A stretch of 64,000 nucleotides of DNA from Paraphoma chrysanthemicola (GCA_020744225.1 JAGMWG010000025.1:186001-250000); one strand, 5' to 3'. Numbered from the stretch's first letter, positions 9,740-22,450 are shown. A program made the numbers and translations. The notes: generated by a model not told the origin, from the letters alone.

Positions 9740-10835
9740 AAGACAAATCACTAAAACTATACTGTTTTCAAAAGTATTCTGGCGACTGGGAAGGGTCCCA
9801 TAAAAACTTTGCAGGACGAGATTTGACACTTTTCGACAATCTCATCGTTGTCGATTCGAGTTCCTCCGTTCAGATCAATTCAGAACACTTGAAGTACACT
9901 TAGTAATCCGTGAAAAGCAGGGGTCTCCTCGATAGAAGTTTCTCTTGGAAAGTCCATCCACGAGTATTTCAAAGCAGATTCGAAGAGTTCTCGAGCTCAG
10001 TAAAAGTCGGAAACATTGTCGCCAAACGGAGTCCATCGACAAGCTGTGAATATTAAGGGAACTTTCTTGGAACGCTCACTCCAAGGATTCTATAGTCGGC
10101 GTACGAGCCCGCCGCAGCTGCAATTGTAAGGCTTGATGGGCTGTATATAAGCTTCATACCTTCCAGATCTTTTCTTTTGATAATCCACGGATTGTCGTGA
10201 ATGATACACAGGGCATCATTCTAAAGATATCGAAATGTCAGTTTCCGAGTGAGTATTATGGCATCTTCGAGTGTTTGTGGCAGTACCTCTGGCAAGGGGG
10301 TTTTCTCGACGCCGTTTACGTCTTCTCTAATATCGCTGCGCCTTAGGACTACAGGTTTGAGTTTCTGCCTAAAGAATTAACAATTCTTTGGGTCTTTCTC
10401 CTTGTGAGCTAGATACTAGATAAGGCTAATGTCTTGTTTATCGCCTTAGTCTTTATCTAGGATTACTAATACGATGTATCGATAGACTGTGCAGTAGTAA
10501 TGTTTTGCCTTAGACCTTAGATCAAACTTGTTAGAGTACGACTTGGATTTGCTTAGATCGTAGGGTGATAATTCGATGGCCAGTTTCTAGCTGAGTTCGT
10601 TTCCGAGGCACAGTTCACCTTCGTATGGCTTTCTTGCCGGGGAGACATAGGAGTCTAGGCTGTGAACGACAAGCTGGCAAAAAGGACAGCCCTGCCATTA
10701 TAGGCTGCTCGATCTTTTCTAGTAGGAATTGTTCGAAGTCGAATTTCCTACAATTTCGACAACGCGAGATCCAGGGCTCGCCCGGCATCGTGCCTTTCTC
10801 CGGATGGCAAAGGATCGCAACATGTTTGTGAGCTG
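9740..10835 (-). pseudogene. HET (heterokaryon incompatibility) domain gene, inactivated by many stop codons
   Basis: One minus-strand frame, read from about 10680 down to about 9745, keeps the HET-domain signature order but is interrupted by about ten stops. Visible parts: a Cys-pair N-terminus (CPFCQLVVHSLD), then LPEVLPQTLEDAIILTRKL, RYL-stop-NDALCIIHD at about 10195-10235, LIYSPSSLTIAAAA, and RGWTFQEKLLSRR near 9935-9965. The family normally has Trp where the stop at 10221-10223 falls. Other stops are TAA, TAG or TGA where Gln, Arg or Trp codons would give them by C-to-T change on one strand. A further piece, ISRCRNCRKFDFEQF, lies upstream in a shifted frame at about 10690-10785. HET proteins trigger cell death on fusion with a genetically different strain; this copy cannot make a full protein. 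The pattern fits RIP. Ends are approximate. Confidence 0.82.
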
Positions 10836-11530
10836 AGTGTCACCATCAGGCTAAAACTGCCAGGTGCCTGCATCTAGTTGCACGTGACCAAATCCTGTCC
10901 ACCATTCAGTTCGGCGTTCTTACTGGAGGACAATTCATGTGATACCACCCAGTAAAGAATACGTGCTATCATTTGTACATGACAATATGCGCTGTTTGTA
11001 CTCGTGCCCTTGTGGTGAAGGCGAGGCATGTGGTCATGTGTCTAACAGTCTCGTTCCTACAATGCTTTCCTGCTCTATGGCTTTCGGGCTATACATGTAT
11101 GTGCATTACACAACGCACCAATCTAGGGTCTCTCAACAGCCACAAGAGGAAAGCCTAGGAGGTTTTCCCATGCTTTAGAGACTCCTCTCGGCTGTCTGTA
11201 TCAATTTCTACTGCGGCGTAGGCATTAGCTCTTTCTTGTGCAATGTACAGCTTCGTCTGCTGCTTTCAACGCAGCATGAGTGACCGCATAGAAGAGCCCC
11301 AGTAGATCATGCAGTAGCATGAAGAAGCCTTAATAAACCGGGACCTACAAGTGAAATATATTGTAAGGATCATTTAGCGGGATGAAAAAGACGCTTAGCA
11401 CATATACCGCTTCGCAAAGGCCGGGAACTCCACGAAAAGATCACGCGCAGCAGCGCGCTCCGAATCGAAGCACAACAAGACCTACAAAGCAGCTGTTTGT
11501 CAAGCGTGCAAAAACATAGTCCATGAAGAC
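10836..11530. other. gene-free spacer
   Basis: No protein family or RNA gene is seen here. Short open frames have no recognisable features. Confidence 0.45.
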
Positions 11531-11536
11531 AAAAAA
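11531..11536 (-). terminator. RNA polymerase III terminator of the 5S gene
   Basis: A run of A on the plus strand (11531-11537) gives a T-run directly after the 3' end of the minus-strand 5S gene. A T-run is the standard RNA polymerase III stop signal. Confidence 0.8.
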
Positions 11537-11655
11537 ACATACAACAGCGGGTATTCGCCAATGGTCACCCACTTGACTACTAATCCACCGGTCGCAGACT
11601 TAAGTATGGCTGAGCGGACGGGAAGCCCTGGTGTACTGCGCCTATGGTCGTATGT
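11537..11655 (-). rRNA. 5S ribosomal RNA, single dispersed copy
   Basis: The minus strand reads ACATACGACCATA at the 5' end, AGGGCTTCCCGTCCGCTCAG in the middle, TACTTAAG, GGTTAG-like GGATTAGTAGTC, GTGGGTGACCA, and ends TGTTGTATGT. These are the conserved blocks of fungal 5S rRNA in the right order, and the length of 119 nt is correct. Ends pair (ACATAC with GTATGT). Helix III differs from the common sequence but stays paired (CGCAG with CTGCG), which argues for a functional gene and not a decayed copy. Its promoter (A box, intermediate element, C box) is internal. Many ascomycetes have 5S genes scattered outside the rDNA, as here. Confidence 0.92.
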
Positions 11656-14099
11656 GAAAGTTTTCCATCCGCGTTTCGTATATATTGTGAGCTCTGTCGT
11701 TAGTGAAGGTCCAGTCACGTGTCGACCCAGATGACGCACAGGCAAGGAACCCTTGCATCACTGCGTTTCAAGGGTGTGGCAGAATGCGAACGCGAGGCTG
11801 CAGTATTTTGAGCTCTGAGAATAGCGCTGTGTTAAAGTGTGGTCGGACAAGAACTTGCAGTATGCACCAGGGTGGGCGACATGGGTAAGCGTCCCACGTC
11901 AACGACTCCAAATGAATCCTGCGGAGCTCGTGCCGTCCCGCGGAATCCGGCTGCCAGATTGTGGGAACGCATCGGACATTTGCTCTTGCGGACAAGGTGC
12001 TCGTGTTATCATTGTGGGAACAATGTTGAAACATCTGGTCTTTGCACGCGGGGTTGAGGGGCCAGTGGGTCCTATCCCCAGGTCAATTGAACTTTCAAGC
12101 TGTACTGCATTCGAGGCGGGTACTAATGGTTTGTTACTGATTGTAGTTGGGAGGAACGAACCGGCTGACTGTCTCCGCATGCAATCAGGCCGGATCGATG
12201 CCCAGATTTGTGCCACCGCTAGGCATGTTCCTCGGAAACCTCCCGGACTTGAACACTGCAGATGCTGATACCGTGGCACTAACCCACACACTATTGAACA
12301 CGAAGGAGATTGATGGTTCTCCAGGGGCATCGCGTGATCGGGCCTGCTCGAACCCGTCGGTAGCCATTTGCTGGGATGAGCGAGAGTTCAGGCCATGTCG
12401 TACAAAAGCCTAACCATTCCACCGGGAGAATGGAGGCTTCTATAAAGAGTTTACACGCTTGCTGGTTCTGGTCATACAGAGCACGGGTTGTGCAGAGTGA
12501 TATATCACGATTCTACGACGTTTGGAGGCACGCGTCAATCAAGGTTTGTTGAATAGTGTCGTCCAAGTGAGGCCTTGACGCAGTGGGAGGTCGATCTGGC
12601 AAGCCGCGGGTGTTTGCAGTCTGACACGTCTTCCCGCAATTCGTGACGTACGCTGTCCTTCGTATTGGGCATGGGTTCGGTACAACTTCCAAGCTTTGAT
12701 ATGATCTCGTGCCTGTCAAAATTGATCATGGATAACAGCATCAATGCTATCCATTTTCCCAAAGTAGAGCTTCGTCGTTGGCCCCTATCCCCTCCATAGA
12801 TCCATCGATCCATAGGATTGCGCTCACGTGCGTTTCGCATAACCTGACCGACGCAGTTAGACTACACGTGAAGGTTGATTAAGCGTTGGTCCAAGCTGCC
12901 ACACTAATTACGGGAGTGGACATCGCATCAGCGCATCTCCAGAGATCAAAGCTCAAGTTGGAAGGGTCCAGATCGCTAAAATTTGCCGGTTTAAGCATTA
13001 GTGCGGTTAGTAGTCGCCGTTCACCCAAACCGTCTGGTGCACAGTGCTGACCCGTCGCTCGTGGAAGCCACAACCTCGAAATGCACCCCTGCTTTCGTGC
13101 GTAAGGACAAAGACGCAATAGATAGGTACCATGCTTGGAAGCAACATGCTGCAGTGCGTATGCGCTCCGATGGATCCTTTGCCTAACTCATCCGCACCCT
13201 TCAGATTAGGCCAGTCTCGTCGCAGCGATTGTTCCGATGTGCCAAGTCTTTCTCGCTGCAGAGGACAGGACAAGGTCAAGGTCAAGGGTAGTCATCAAAT
13301 ATATCACCGGTGAATACTCTTCGTGTTCGGGAGGTACCGGTGGTGTGGAAGCTGGGTTGCTTTTTGGTGCAGGCAAAGGCATCTGAGAGGTGCAGTATCT
13401 GATGCACATGGAACCTTGCGAGATATCACGGCGAATGACGCCTGCGTGCATGGTCCAGCATGAGCAGATGAATCTCTGCAGGCCCCGCAATTTTTCCAGA
13501 GGAGGGCATCACTGATTGAGAAACATTGCTACGCGCTGGGTGAGCAACAGAGAGGGACTGTTGAGCGGGAATCAAAGTTGTTCTTTGCGCCTACCGCTAC
13601 CGAGAGAGTGGACTAGACGCGGCGCGGTACCAAAAAACCAAGTGAGGAGCAAAGTGTTGGCGGGTGACCATAACGGTGACTAGAGGCACATTAGCACGAA
13701 ACAACGTCAGTCGCTGCAACATCCTGTTCGCCCATCTCTGGCCTGATTATCCAAAGTCTGTCCCCCCCAGCGCCTAGGGTGCGTGATGGAGTCTGTGTGG
13801 CGGCATGCATCAGCCGCATTAGTTTCCATGGGTTGAGCCTTCCTGAGATTGAGAGGATTGGAGGGCCGCCAAGTCCCGGGACTTTGCTAACAAATTGAGC
13901 GCACACGGCAGCGATCTGACGTGCCTCTCCGTGGATGGCCATGCAGACGATCCTCTCATTCGGAATCCTGCGAGTAGCGACTAGGTAACTACGTCGGTTT
14001 GCAGGATTAGCAGTCGCACATTGTGAAAATACCGACATGATGTCCGCTGGGGCGGATGTCCTCTGCAGGTCCAGGCGCATGAGCCGCTAAGCTTGGAGC
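11656..14099. other. gene-free region
   Basis: All open frames are under 150 codons and read like chance sequence. No conserved motif, tRNA or repeat array was recognised. It may contain distal regulatory DNA of the large regulator gene downstream, or decayed sequence. Confidence 0.45.
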
Positions 14100-16064
14100 C
14101 GGCGGCGGGTTTATGGGTTTGAGCGTGTCATATCTTCAGGCTGGGAGCCCCAGTGGCCGGGTCCACGCATGATTCCTGGGTGCAAATCATATCAGAGTGC
14201 ATGTAAGCGGGCAGCAGCGCGGGCCCGAACGGCAGGCGTAGGGTCGTCACTTCCCAGTGGGTTTTCAGCTGGTAACAGTGCAGCCACCGGCGCAACAGTG
14301 TTCCTGAGGCCGCCGGGTTGTGACAGGCAAGGGAGGGAGGTGAAAGACCCCTGGGACGAGCAGTGAATCAGACGCACGCGATGAGATGCGACGCTCCGGT
14401 AGGGTGGGTTGACACCATGGGTGGATTGAGCTTGTTGGCCAGCGCAGCGCATGGCGTGTGAGACGACGCCATCGGGCGGCGATCGGCTAGGCTGCATTGG
14501 GGGAGGCTCTATTGGGGCAGCAGCCAAGTATCAGATGCAGCTCGGACTGTGGAGAGCAGGCCATCGTGGCGACATGCTTAGAGTCGCTGAAGCGTCGAGG
14601 GCGGCTTGGATTCGATGTATTGGCGGGGCGACGTCGCGGACACTGCCTTCCAGCCGCAGCGGCCTTCAGGAGCGGCTGCCGTTCAGCGCATGCAGAGGGG
14701 TGCTGCGCAGGCCAGAGTGAATGTCTTTTGCGTGTATGCTGGGGCCAATCTGCGCTGGTGGAGACGGAACTGGTGACCGCACCACAACGCCCATTGCTTC
14801 CGAGTCCCACGTTCCACCCGTCACGTACGGCAGCCACGATAGCGCGTGGAAGTGGGATCCGACAAGCTGAGTGCGAATACCCAGCTGCACGCGGCCGTTT
14901 GGTTCTGACTCCCGCCCTCAGCCCGCTAGTAGAAAGCAGAAAGCAGCGCGCGGTCGTGGTGGAGAAGCATGTCCGACCGCGCAGTCTGTCAACCCCCAGG
15001 AAGAACCTCGGCGCACAGAAAGCGCGACCCTGGGGCCTGCCGAAGCCGGAAAGACTGTGAAGCCTAGTCTCTCCGCTGCAGCCGGCGCTGTCCGTCGCCC
15101 AAACACTCGCAACCACACACCTCGCACATCGTCGTCACTTTTGTGATTGATACCGTGCTGCTATTCTGGGCACATTACCCTCAGATCCTCGCGCTGGGCT
15201 ATAGCAGCACACCCCTCTCCTTATTAGTCGACACGCCCAGAGATCCATGATCCCTGGGGCGCTCACAGACCACAGCCGCCATCTTTCATCACTGTTCCTG
15301 CGAGCGGTCCTCTCCACAGTCCTAGCGTCAGCCACTGACCCTGGTCCGTGGCACGCATCCCGATCGAGCCTCGCACTACCGCTGCCGAATGGAAGCATGT
15401 TTTCTCAGTCCTGCACCTACTCACCACAGTCCGTGTCCGTTTCCGCTGCTTTTGCAGACCCTACACGCCCACGCTGAACCGACCCCATGTACCTTGGCTG
15501 TCCAAGAGAGCCTCCTCACTCCCTCTAGTCTAGACCCTCTTTACCCTCTCTGGCCTGTTCTGGGGGTGCCAGCATTTTACGTACAGCCTTTCCGTCCTGT
15601 CTGCCAACGGAGGGCTTGTCGCTTGCTCCCTTTTGGGTTCATCAGCGGCGTTTGACACCTGGTGCGTGCTGCCCTCTCCTGTATAACTAACGCAGACGCC
15701 CATGCTCCACATGGTTCCCGTGCGCTCAAGTGATTGATCTCGCCGTGCATCCTCGCTGCTGTCCTACCGCAGCACATACACTATTCCCCACGTTTTGGAG
15801 GCCGCTGCCATCACTTGGAAAGCTTCAGTCCACCATCCCGCTGCCACACCGCCGTGACCCCGCAGAATATCCCGTCTGCGGATCGACATCTTCGAGAGGC
15901 CAATCACTCTTGGCCCCGCCGTTCCCGCACACACGCGGACTAACATCATTCCGCTGCCTTGACACTCGAGCCTTTGCCATCGTTGGCTTGTCAACAACTC
16001 CGGAGTCTCAACCTTCATCCAGACCATCCACTAAAGGCGATACCACGCCAAGCTCTTCCAAGTC
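14100..16064. promoter_or_regulatory. long GC-rich promoter and pyrimidine-rich leader of the Zn2Cys6 gene
   Basis: 14100-15100 is GC-rich; from about 15180 to 16060 the plus strand is C/T-rich, as is typical of DNA just before fungal transcription and translation starts. The long distance to the start codon at 16065 suggests a long, possibly upstream-ORF-bearing 5' leader. This is inference; no transcript start can be fixed from sequence alone. Confidence 0.4.
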
Positions 16065-19000
16065 ATGGCGAGCGCTCAGTTGGCTTCCCCAATGCCAGGC
16101 GCTGGCGATGTGTCCCCTACCGGTAACCTACCGGTAGGCACCTCAGCAAATCCAAAGATGAGGAAAAGGACCAAGACTGGGTGCCTCACTTGCCGAAAAC
16201 GCCGCATCAAGTGCGGAGAGGAACGGCCTACTTGCGGCAACTGCATCAAGTCCAAACGTCAATGTGAAGGCTACAACCAGCGAGTGGTCTTCAAGACCCC
16301 CATTGAGAACTGGCCGAACCATCCTGGCAACGTCAGCACGATTCAGTATCACACCTCGATGCTACCCGGCACTCGAAATCAGCCTTATCGTGCTCCCCAT
16401 CCTACCACCCAGGGGCAGGATGGACCACACACCACGATTCAGCCGCGCCCACTAAATGCCTACGACTTCTCAAGTGTCGACCCTAGCTCGGGTGTCAGCC
16501 ATCCGTCTTCGCAGCAGGTAGTTGGCGGTACTCACAACTATACCCAGGAGGCTAGTTATCAGCACCCTCTGCCTTCACCACATCACCAGCAACCGCTCGT
16601 TTCGCCACATCACACGCAAATGTCAGCCGCAACTTCATATTTTCCACAACCATCGCCTGTGCAGCCCAGCCCGCCCTCTCAGTACAGCCATGAGCCCAAT
16701 CTCAACTACCAGGTGTCTCCCAACTACACCCAGGCTCAAGCATCCTTTCAGCAAGTCCCCGTCACGTATAGCGGTGGTGTTGATGCCAGGTCGGCTGTCT
16801 CGCAGACCATGGCCCAACAACCTCTGTACCAGCATCAGCCGGTCAGCCAACCAGAAGATCAGAACTCGTATCACTCGCATTCCAGCGTTTCACCACGTAG
16901 CGATCAATATCCTGTATATCCTGAGCCACGCCCAGGTTTGCAGCGATACAATAGCCATCCTCAAACTGCCGTCCAACACATCCAAGTCAGCTCAGCGGAC
17001 ATGAGCCAGGCTGGCCCTTACAACTACTCACCGGCGGCGGTTTCTCATGCTGACTTCACACATTCTAGCTATTCTTCTGTTCAGATACCCAATCATGATT
17101 TCACTTCGGATGTAAAGTATATGCCACAACCCGTCCTCGGTATGTCTCGTGTTTAGTTACATACCTCATACACCCCAATGACTATTATTACTCTCTTTCG
17201 AGTCCAATCATACAATCAGCCTCAATGTCAATATCGTGCATGTCATTGTCAACTCTCCGTTAAAAGTCGCCCAACTTTTGCAAATTGGTCACGTCAAGTG
17301 CCGCCAGCTTGGGCAGGACGCCTTCGATTCGCAAGACCATTAGCTAACCCCCTTGACCCTTCTAGAACAACCAGTGGCTGTATCTCAAGCACGACAACCC
17401 CAGCCGCAGCTCCTGCTGAGTGGCTTCGCAGGCGACGACCATGTCAGTCCCACCCAGATACTGGACGAAGCCGCCGTCGAAAATGAGGACGATGACTATT
17501 GGGATGTGCAGTCAGACGAAGAGATGCTGGATGCAGAAGAGACGGGCAGTGACGATGCGATGCTTGCGAGCAAGGAATTCAGCATCATCCGCCGGATACA
17601 CCTCGAGAACTCCAGCGACCTTGGGATTAGGCGTTATGACGCGTTCTTGTACGATGGTCTCCTCACGCACTATAGGCCGGAGTATGCTGCAAGTCCCTTG
17701 AGGAATCTCAAGACGGCCCGTGTCTTCGCGCACTACATCCATGTCGTAAGTCACTCTTGTGCCCATTCCGTGGACCTATATCACTTTCTGCATGGATATT
17801 ACGTTGGACAACGTCCTGTAGCGCTTGTTGATGGGACATATCAGCTTCTCAACGCTTTCTTTTGAAAGGACTAACCGTTTCCTAGACAGGTCCAACTCTT
17901 TCCATCTACGAGCGGAACCCCCGAAACTCGACGTTGCTTTTCGAAGGCGCCACGCCCGCAGCTCAGCAGGCCTTGTGGACCTACACGCTACCACTGAAGG
18001 CTCTCAGCAATCAAGGACTGTTACACGCTATGTTAGCACTTGCCAGTCTGCAAATCGCCAGACTGCAGGGAGCTTCCGTCACGCCCTCCTTCAGACACTA
18101 TTCATACTCTCTTAAACGTCTCAGGCGGAATCTCGGCAATCCAAAGAAGCGCTTGTCCATATCCACACTCGCGAATTCCATGCTACTGGCCTACTATGAG
18201 GTTTGGACAGCTGAGCATGTGAAGTGGTCGACCCACTTGGTTGGAGCGGCGCAGCTCTTGACCGAGCTCGACTTCCGATCATTGACACGCGAGGCACGAC
18301 GGCTAAAAGCGGCGCAAACAGCAGAAGAGAGACAGTTTCCATATCAAAACCCTGAGATGCTCATTGACCAGGACTACTTCGAGCAGAGATTGAAAGAGAG
18401 CGCCATGATGCCCGATGCCAGTTTGGTGAGCACGATCGTGGGTAAGAAGATTAACTACGATGAATTTGGCATGGTAGTAGAAGAGAACGGCTCTAGACAC
18501 GAGAAGAAGACCAGTCTTCCGGATAAGCTGGATCTTCAGAGCTTTGAAATCCTCCAAGATCTGTACTGGTGGTATGCCCGGCACGATACCTACCAAAGTA
18601 TCATTAGTGGCAAAGAGTTAATGTAAGCAGCCTCGAGTGTTGCGTATGAGTTTGACTGACCTATGTAAGATTACCGTACCGCAAGTGGTCCGACTGTCCT
18701 CCTCGGGCACCGCTTGGCCGCGCAGATGCACTTTACGGCACCCATGATCATATCATGCTTCTCATCGCCCGTATAGCAGATTTCACTGTACGCGACCGTC
18801 GTCGCAAACTTTCCCAGGTCGAAGCCGATGGCGGCTGGAGACCTAGACCAGGCATGCCAGGCTTTGGCAACATGGGTCCTCCACCGGGCATGAGCTCAGC
18901 TCCAGCTGGCCATCCACCTACTCCAACAACGCCGATGGGCCCGCCATCGCACATGCAGGGGCCTCCGCCTGGATGGAGTGGTCCGCCTCCTGCTGGCTGG

Positions 19001-20077
19001 AAAGGTCCACCACCACCAGGTTTCGGCCCGCCGCAAGCTGGCCCACCAACGCCGATGGAGGGGCAGGGCGGAAGACCGAGCCCTCCTCGCGGCATACCGC
19101 CATCTGCAATGCCAGACTTCTTCGGTATGGCTCCGGCAGGGCCAACTGCGCCTTTGTCTTCGAGCTACGCGAATCCAAACTACGAGCGTTCACCACCAAC
19201 TCCTAATACTCCGCATCCAAAGTATCTCGATCTGCCTGCCGCATACGAGACTGCCATGATAGAATGGAACAGCATCACCGCCGCCCATGCCACGGTGGCA
19301 CAAATCCTCACCAATGCGGAGGCATTCGCGCCGTTGCCACCCGATCTCTGTCCTCCGGTGCCCGGTGGAACTGGGAACATGACGCCCTTTGGCCCAGCCC
19401 TTGTGCACAGAAGTTACGACATTAGTATCCTCTGGACTTTGTTGCACCTCGCAAAGATCATACTTCTTCGCTCTCATCCCGCGATGCCACCCGCGGCACA
19501 AATGGCCGCAGGAATATGTGCTCAAGCGACACAGCCCTACGCCACACTCATAGGACGCATTACTGCAGGCATGCAGATTCCGCTGGGTGACGATCTTTCA
19601 CCTTCACTTGGCGCTGTACTTACCGAGTCGACGCTCTCGCTTTTCTTCGCAGGCGTACAATATCAGGACCCAGTCCAGCGCGAATGGCTCGTCACACGTC
19701 TTCTCGAGATTGATCGAAGAACCGGATGGGCATCTGCTGGCATCATTGCACGCGGTTGTGAAACGAGCTGGGAGAGGGCTGCAAGCATTGGTCGTGGACC
19801 ACCATATCAGCGGCGTACACGAAGGGTCGGAGAGGAAGGTCCCTTGGTGCTAGAAGAGACGGAGCTAGAGAACTCAGGTGATTGGAGGAAAAAGGAGGGC
19901 GATGCTTCTGGGCAGGGTGCGGGTAGAGTGAGTGATGCTGCAGGTGCGAGAAGACAGAGCAACAATGGCAGCACAGAGAGGGGTTTCGTAGTAACGAGTC
20001 GGCCAAAGCCATGGGCGTTAAATGTCTTTGGGACGGATGAGGACCTCACGGAGGGCATGGAACGGGTCGGATTGTAG
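16065..20077 (+). CDS. Zn(II)2Cys6 transcription factor with Gln/Pro-rich and Pro/Gly-rich regions
   Basis: Exons 16065-17139, 17366-17745, 17886-18622 and 18670-20077 give about 1,199 residues. The binuclear zinc cluster is at residues 39-68: CLTCRKRRIKC, then C-G-N-C and C-E-G-Y, so all six cysteines are present, with basic flanks before it. Residues 75-355 are Gln/Pro/Ser-rich and likely an activation region. An acidic stretch (ENEDDDYWDVQSDEE) follows the first intron. The middle region (TGPTLSIYERNPRNS; LILPYRKWSDCPPRAP) is the conserved part of a fungal regulator family whose target I cannot name. It is broken by a Pro/Gly-rich insert at 18838-19110. Splicing of exon 3 to 4 gives KELILPYRKW, as expected. 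The gene regulates transcription; its targets are not evident, because no metabolic cluster surrounds it. Confidence 0.9.
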
Positions 20078-21074
20078 ACTAAAACGGAAGTTGGTAGTGC
20101 GAGGGAAAAGCAGGAGCGATGAGGTCCATTAAGGGAAGAGAAAGATAGAAAAACTTCAACCGGGACGGAACGCAAGTACGGAAAGGGCACATTCGAATCT
20201 GCAGGAAAGCTGGAACACGACCAATAATGAAAGGGGAAACACACAGTCTTCGACTGCTCGACATCTAACGATGCTTCATCACATCAAAAACAGCCGCGAC
20301 ACCTCTCGCGCCGTCGCGCCACACGTATACACTTGGCGACTGCGGACCACCATACCTGAATCACCAAAACACGATCTGTCAAAAGCGCATGAGATACCAG
20401 CACACAGCACCGGTCTCCGAAGACACGGGTCATATTCTGCTCGCCAATCGAACCAAATTTGCACTACAACATCCTACCTATTGGAGAAAAGCTACTTGCT
20501 TAATCATAACGGACCTCGTCTGTACGACTTGGATTGGAGCTGAGGAAGGCAAGTGCGAACACATTGCAAGGGAGCACAAAATTACTTGGATCAAATCTTC
20601 GACCAACTCGCAGCGCGAGGCGCAGTCTACGAATCAGCAACATCACGACCGAAACAGTATCGATATACCCCCTCCAAAAGCACGCATGATTAGACCACTA
20701 GATAGATACCATTCAGGACGCGGGCTAGCGCTTCCGCCTTTTCTTTGCACGTCGTATCCTGTGAAGCAAGTTTGATAAAGATGAGTGTGCACTTGATTGT
20801 ACAAAGCGTGCATATGAGAAAATGTAAATGTAAATATCGCGTTACAATTGGAGATCAATAAGAATTAGCTTCCTGCGCTTCCCGTCATGCCACGAGTTGA
20901 GGGGAATATAAAACGCCCACAACCTCGTTCTCATAGCACACTTATTCCATATTCCCCCAGGAAAAAAACAGTTTGTAGTGACGCCGGTACGCCAGGCCCT
21001 CTATGCGCGAACATCGTTTGCCTGCCTGCTTGCTTTTTGCGCAATGTACACCTCCTAGCACAGAAGGCTCGAAT
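20078..21074. other. convergent intergenic region
   Basis: It contains the 3' flanks of the regulator gene and ROT1. Short open frames (up to about 130 codons) show no family features. I see nothing else. Confidence 0.5.
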
Positions 21075-22017
21075 CTAAAAGAACCAGTACAACACACCAC
21101 CAGCACCCGTCATAAACACACCAAACCACCACCACTGATCTGCGACAATCTTGCCGTTGGTGCGCTTGTACAGAACCTCGTGGTTAAGCGGCAGTTCACC
21201 ACGCTTGACCTTTCCTGCTGCTGGGGTGGCAGTGACGAGCGGGTTGAGCGTGGTGGTGGGCAGCATTTTCGGAGGCGAGTAGGCGAGGTAGAGAGGCATG
21301 AGGGGCGCACCATCGGCTTGGTACAGATCGAGGCGCTTAGTTTGAGTCTTGATGCGGTAAGGGTCGACGTAGACTGTGTATTGCTTTTTGGGGATTACGT
21401 TAGCACTCGTGTTGCCGATTTCGATGTAGGGTAAGGACTGACCTTGAATCTCTCTGTGGTGTTATAGCGCGTGTAAATGGCGTTCTTGTACTGGCATGGG
21501 TCCGAGTAAAGTTGTCGGCCATCGACCTTGATGGGTTTGAGTATGAGGGATCCGTTTGCGAGTTTCTCGTACGAGCCGTGTTGCCATTGGATTATGCCCT
21601 TGGGACATTTGGGCGAGACAGCTGTCACGTAGTCAGCTTCCAAGGTTGTTTTCGGAGACGATCTGCCTTCCACATACGATTCGCAATCGCGCGATAATAC
21701 GCGCTCTCATAGAAGCCATCTTCGGAAAAACTGTAGCTGATACCCGTGTGCTTCGGCTCTGTGAACTTCTCGTTGACGGGATCGTAAAAGCCCTGGCGAT
21801 TACTCTATTAGCCCGCGTGCCGCAGTCGGTCCGGATCGTGAAAAGATTCGCGATGCTGAAGATCGTGAGAGCTTGGCTCGGTGCTTACATCGCCTGTTAG
21901 TGTCGAGTTCGACTTGCTGCTCCAGGTTCCGACGAGATCGGGTGCGGGTATCGATTGCGCTTGCACGTGGAGGAGTGCGACTCCTGAGAGCAGCAGTGCT
22001 GCTATTCTGGGCACCAT
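21075..22017 (-). CDS. ROT1: Rot1, ER membrane chaperone-like protein for cell-wall biosynthesis
   Basis: Rot1 is an essential ER protein in yeast needed for beta-1,6-glucan synthesis and for folding and O-mannosylation of several secretory proteins. Minus-strand exons are 22017-21889, 21792-21678, 21621-21443 and 21383-21075, giving 243 residues (yeast 256). It begins with a signal peptide (RIAALLLSGVALLHVQAQS). The conserved core follows: LVGTWSSKSN, GFYDPVNEKF, GISYSFSEDGFYESAYY, SPKCPKGIIQWQHGSY and NTTERFKQYTVYVDPY. A single C-terminal membrane helix ends the protein (WWWFGVFMTGAGGVLYWFF). Each of the three introns restores this expected order. It is divergent from the cyclo-ligase gene. 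Confidence 0.95.
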
Positions 22018-22450
22018 GGCTGCTGTGTGCGATTGCGGGATTGAGCGAGTGTAACGGGTCGGGATGCGCCGGCGGCGGTGAGAGGAGGACTCGTGGAGGT
22101 GTGATGTGGTGTAGTGTAGGTGTCTTGGATGTTGAGAGCACGGCTATCATGAAGTTGGAAGAGTGGATGTTGCCGCCTCCTGCTTGGCATTCGATGGAAT
22201 GCGCCGTTGGACAGGGATTATCGGACGCGCTTGCAGATCCACCACCCGCCGCCCACATCGTCAGCAGCCGCATTTGCCTTCGCCTCTTTTCGCTGCTTTG
22301 GTGCACAAGAGTCAGCCCGGACGAGCTTATCGACACGTGCTTGTGACCAGGCGAGACTGTCGTGCAGCTGGGGTTCAATTCATTCATCTCGGCATCACGC
22401 AAGTCCACACAATTCTATTTCGAGAACACCATCAGATTGCAAATATCACC
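22018..22450. promoter_or_regulatory. shared divergent promoter, ROT1 / FAU1
   Basis: The 433-bp gap between two divergent starts must supply both promoters. CT-rich and GA-rich blocks are seen near the starts. No specific factor site is claimed. Confidence 0.5.

Noticed and set aside
10625..10831. 68-codon plus-strand frame
   Set aside because: It is antisense to the N-terminal part of the HET pseudogene, which explains the region better.
14487..15116. 209-codon minus-strand and 187-codon plus-strand frames
   Set aside because: They overlap each other in GC-rich DNA, where long open frames arise by chance, and neither shows a family motif.
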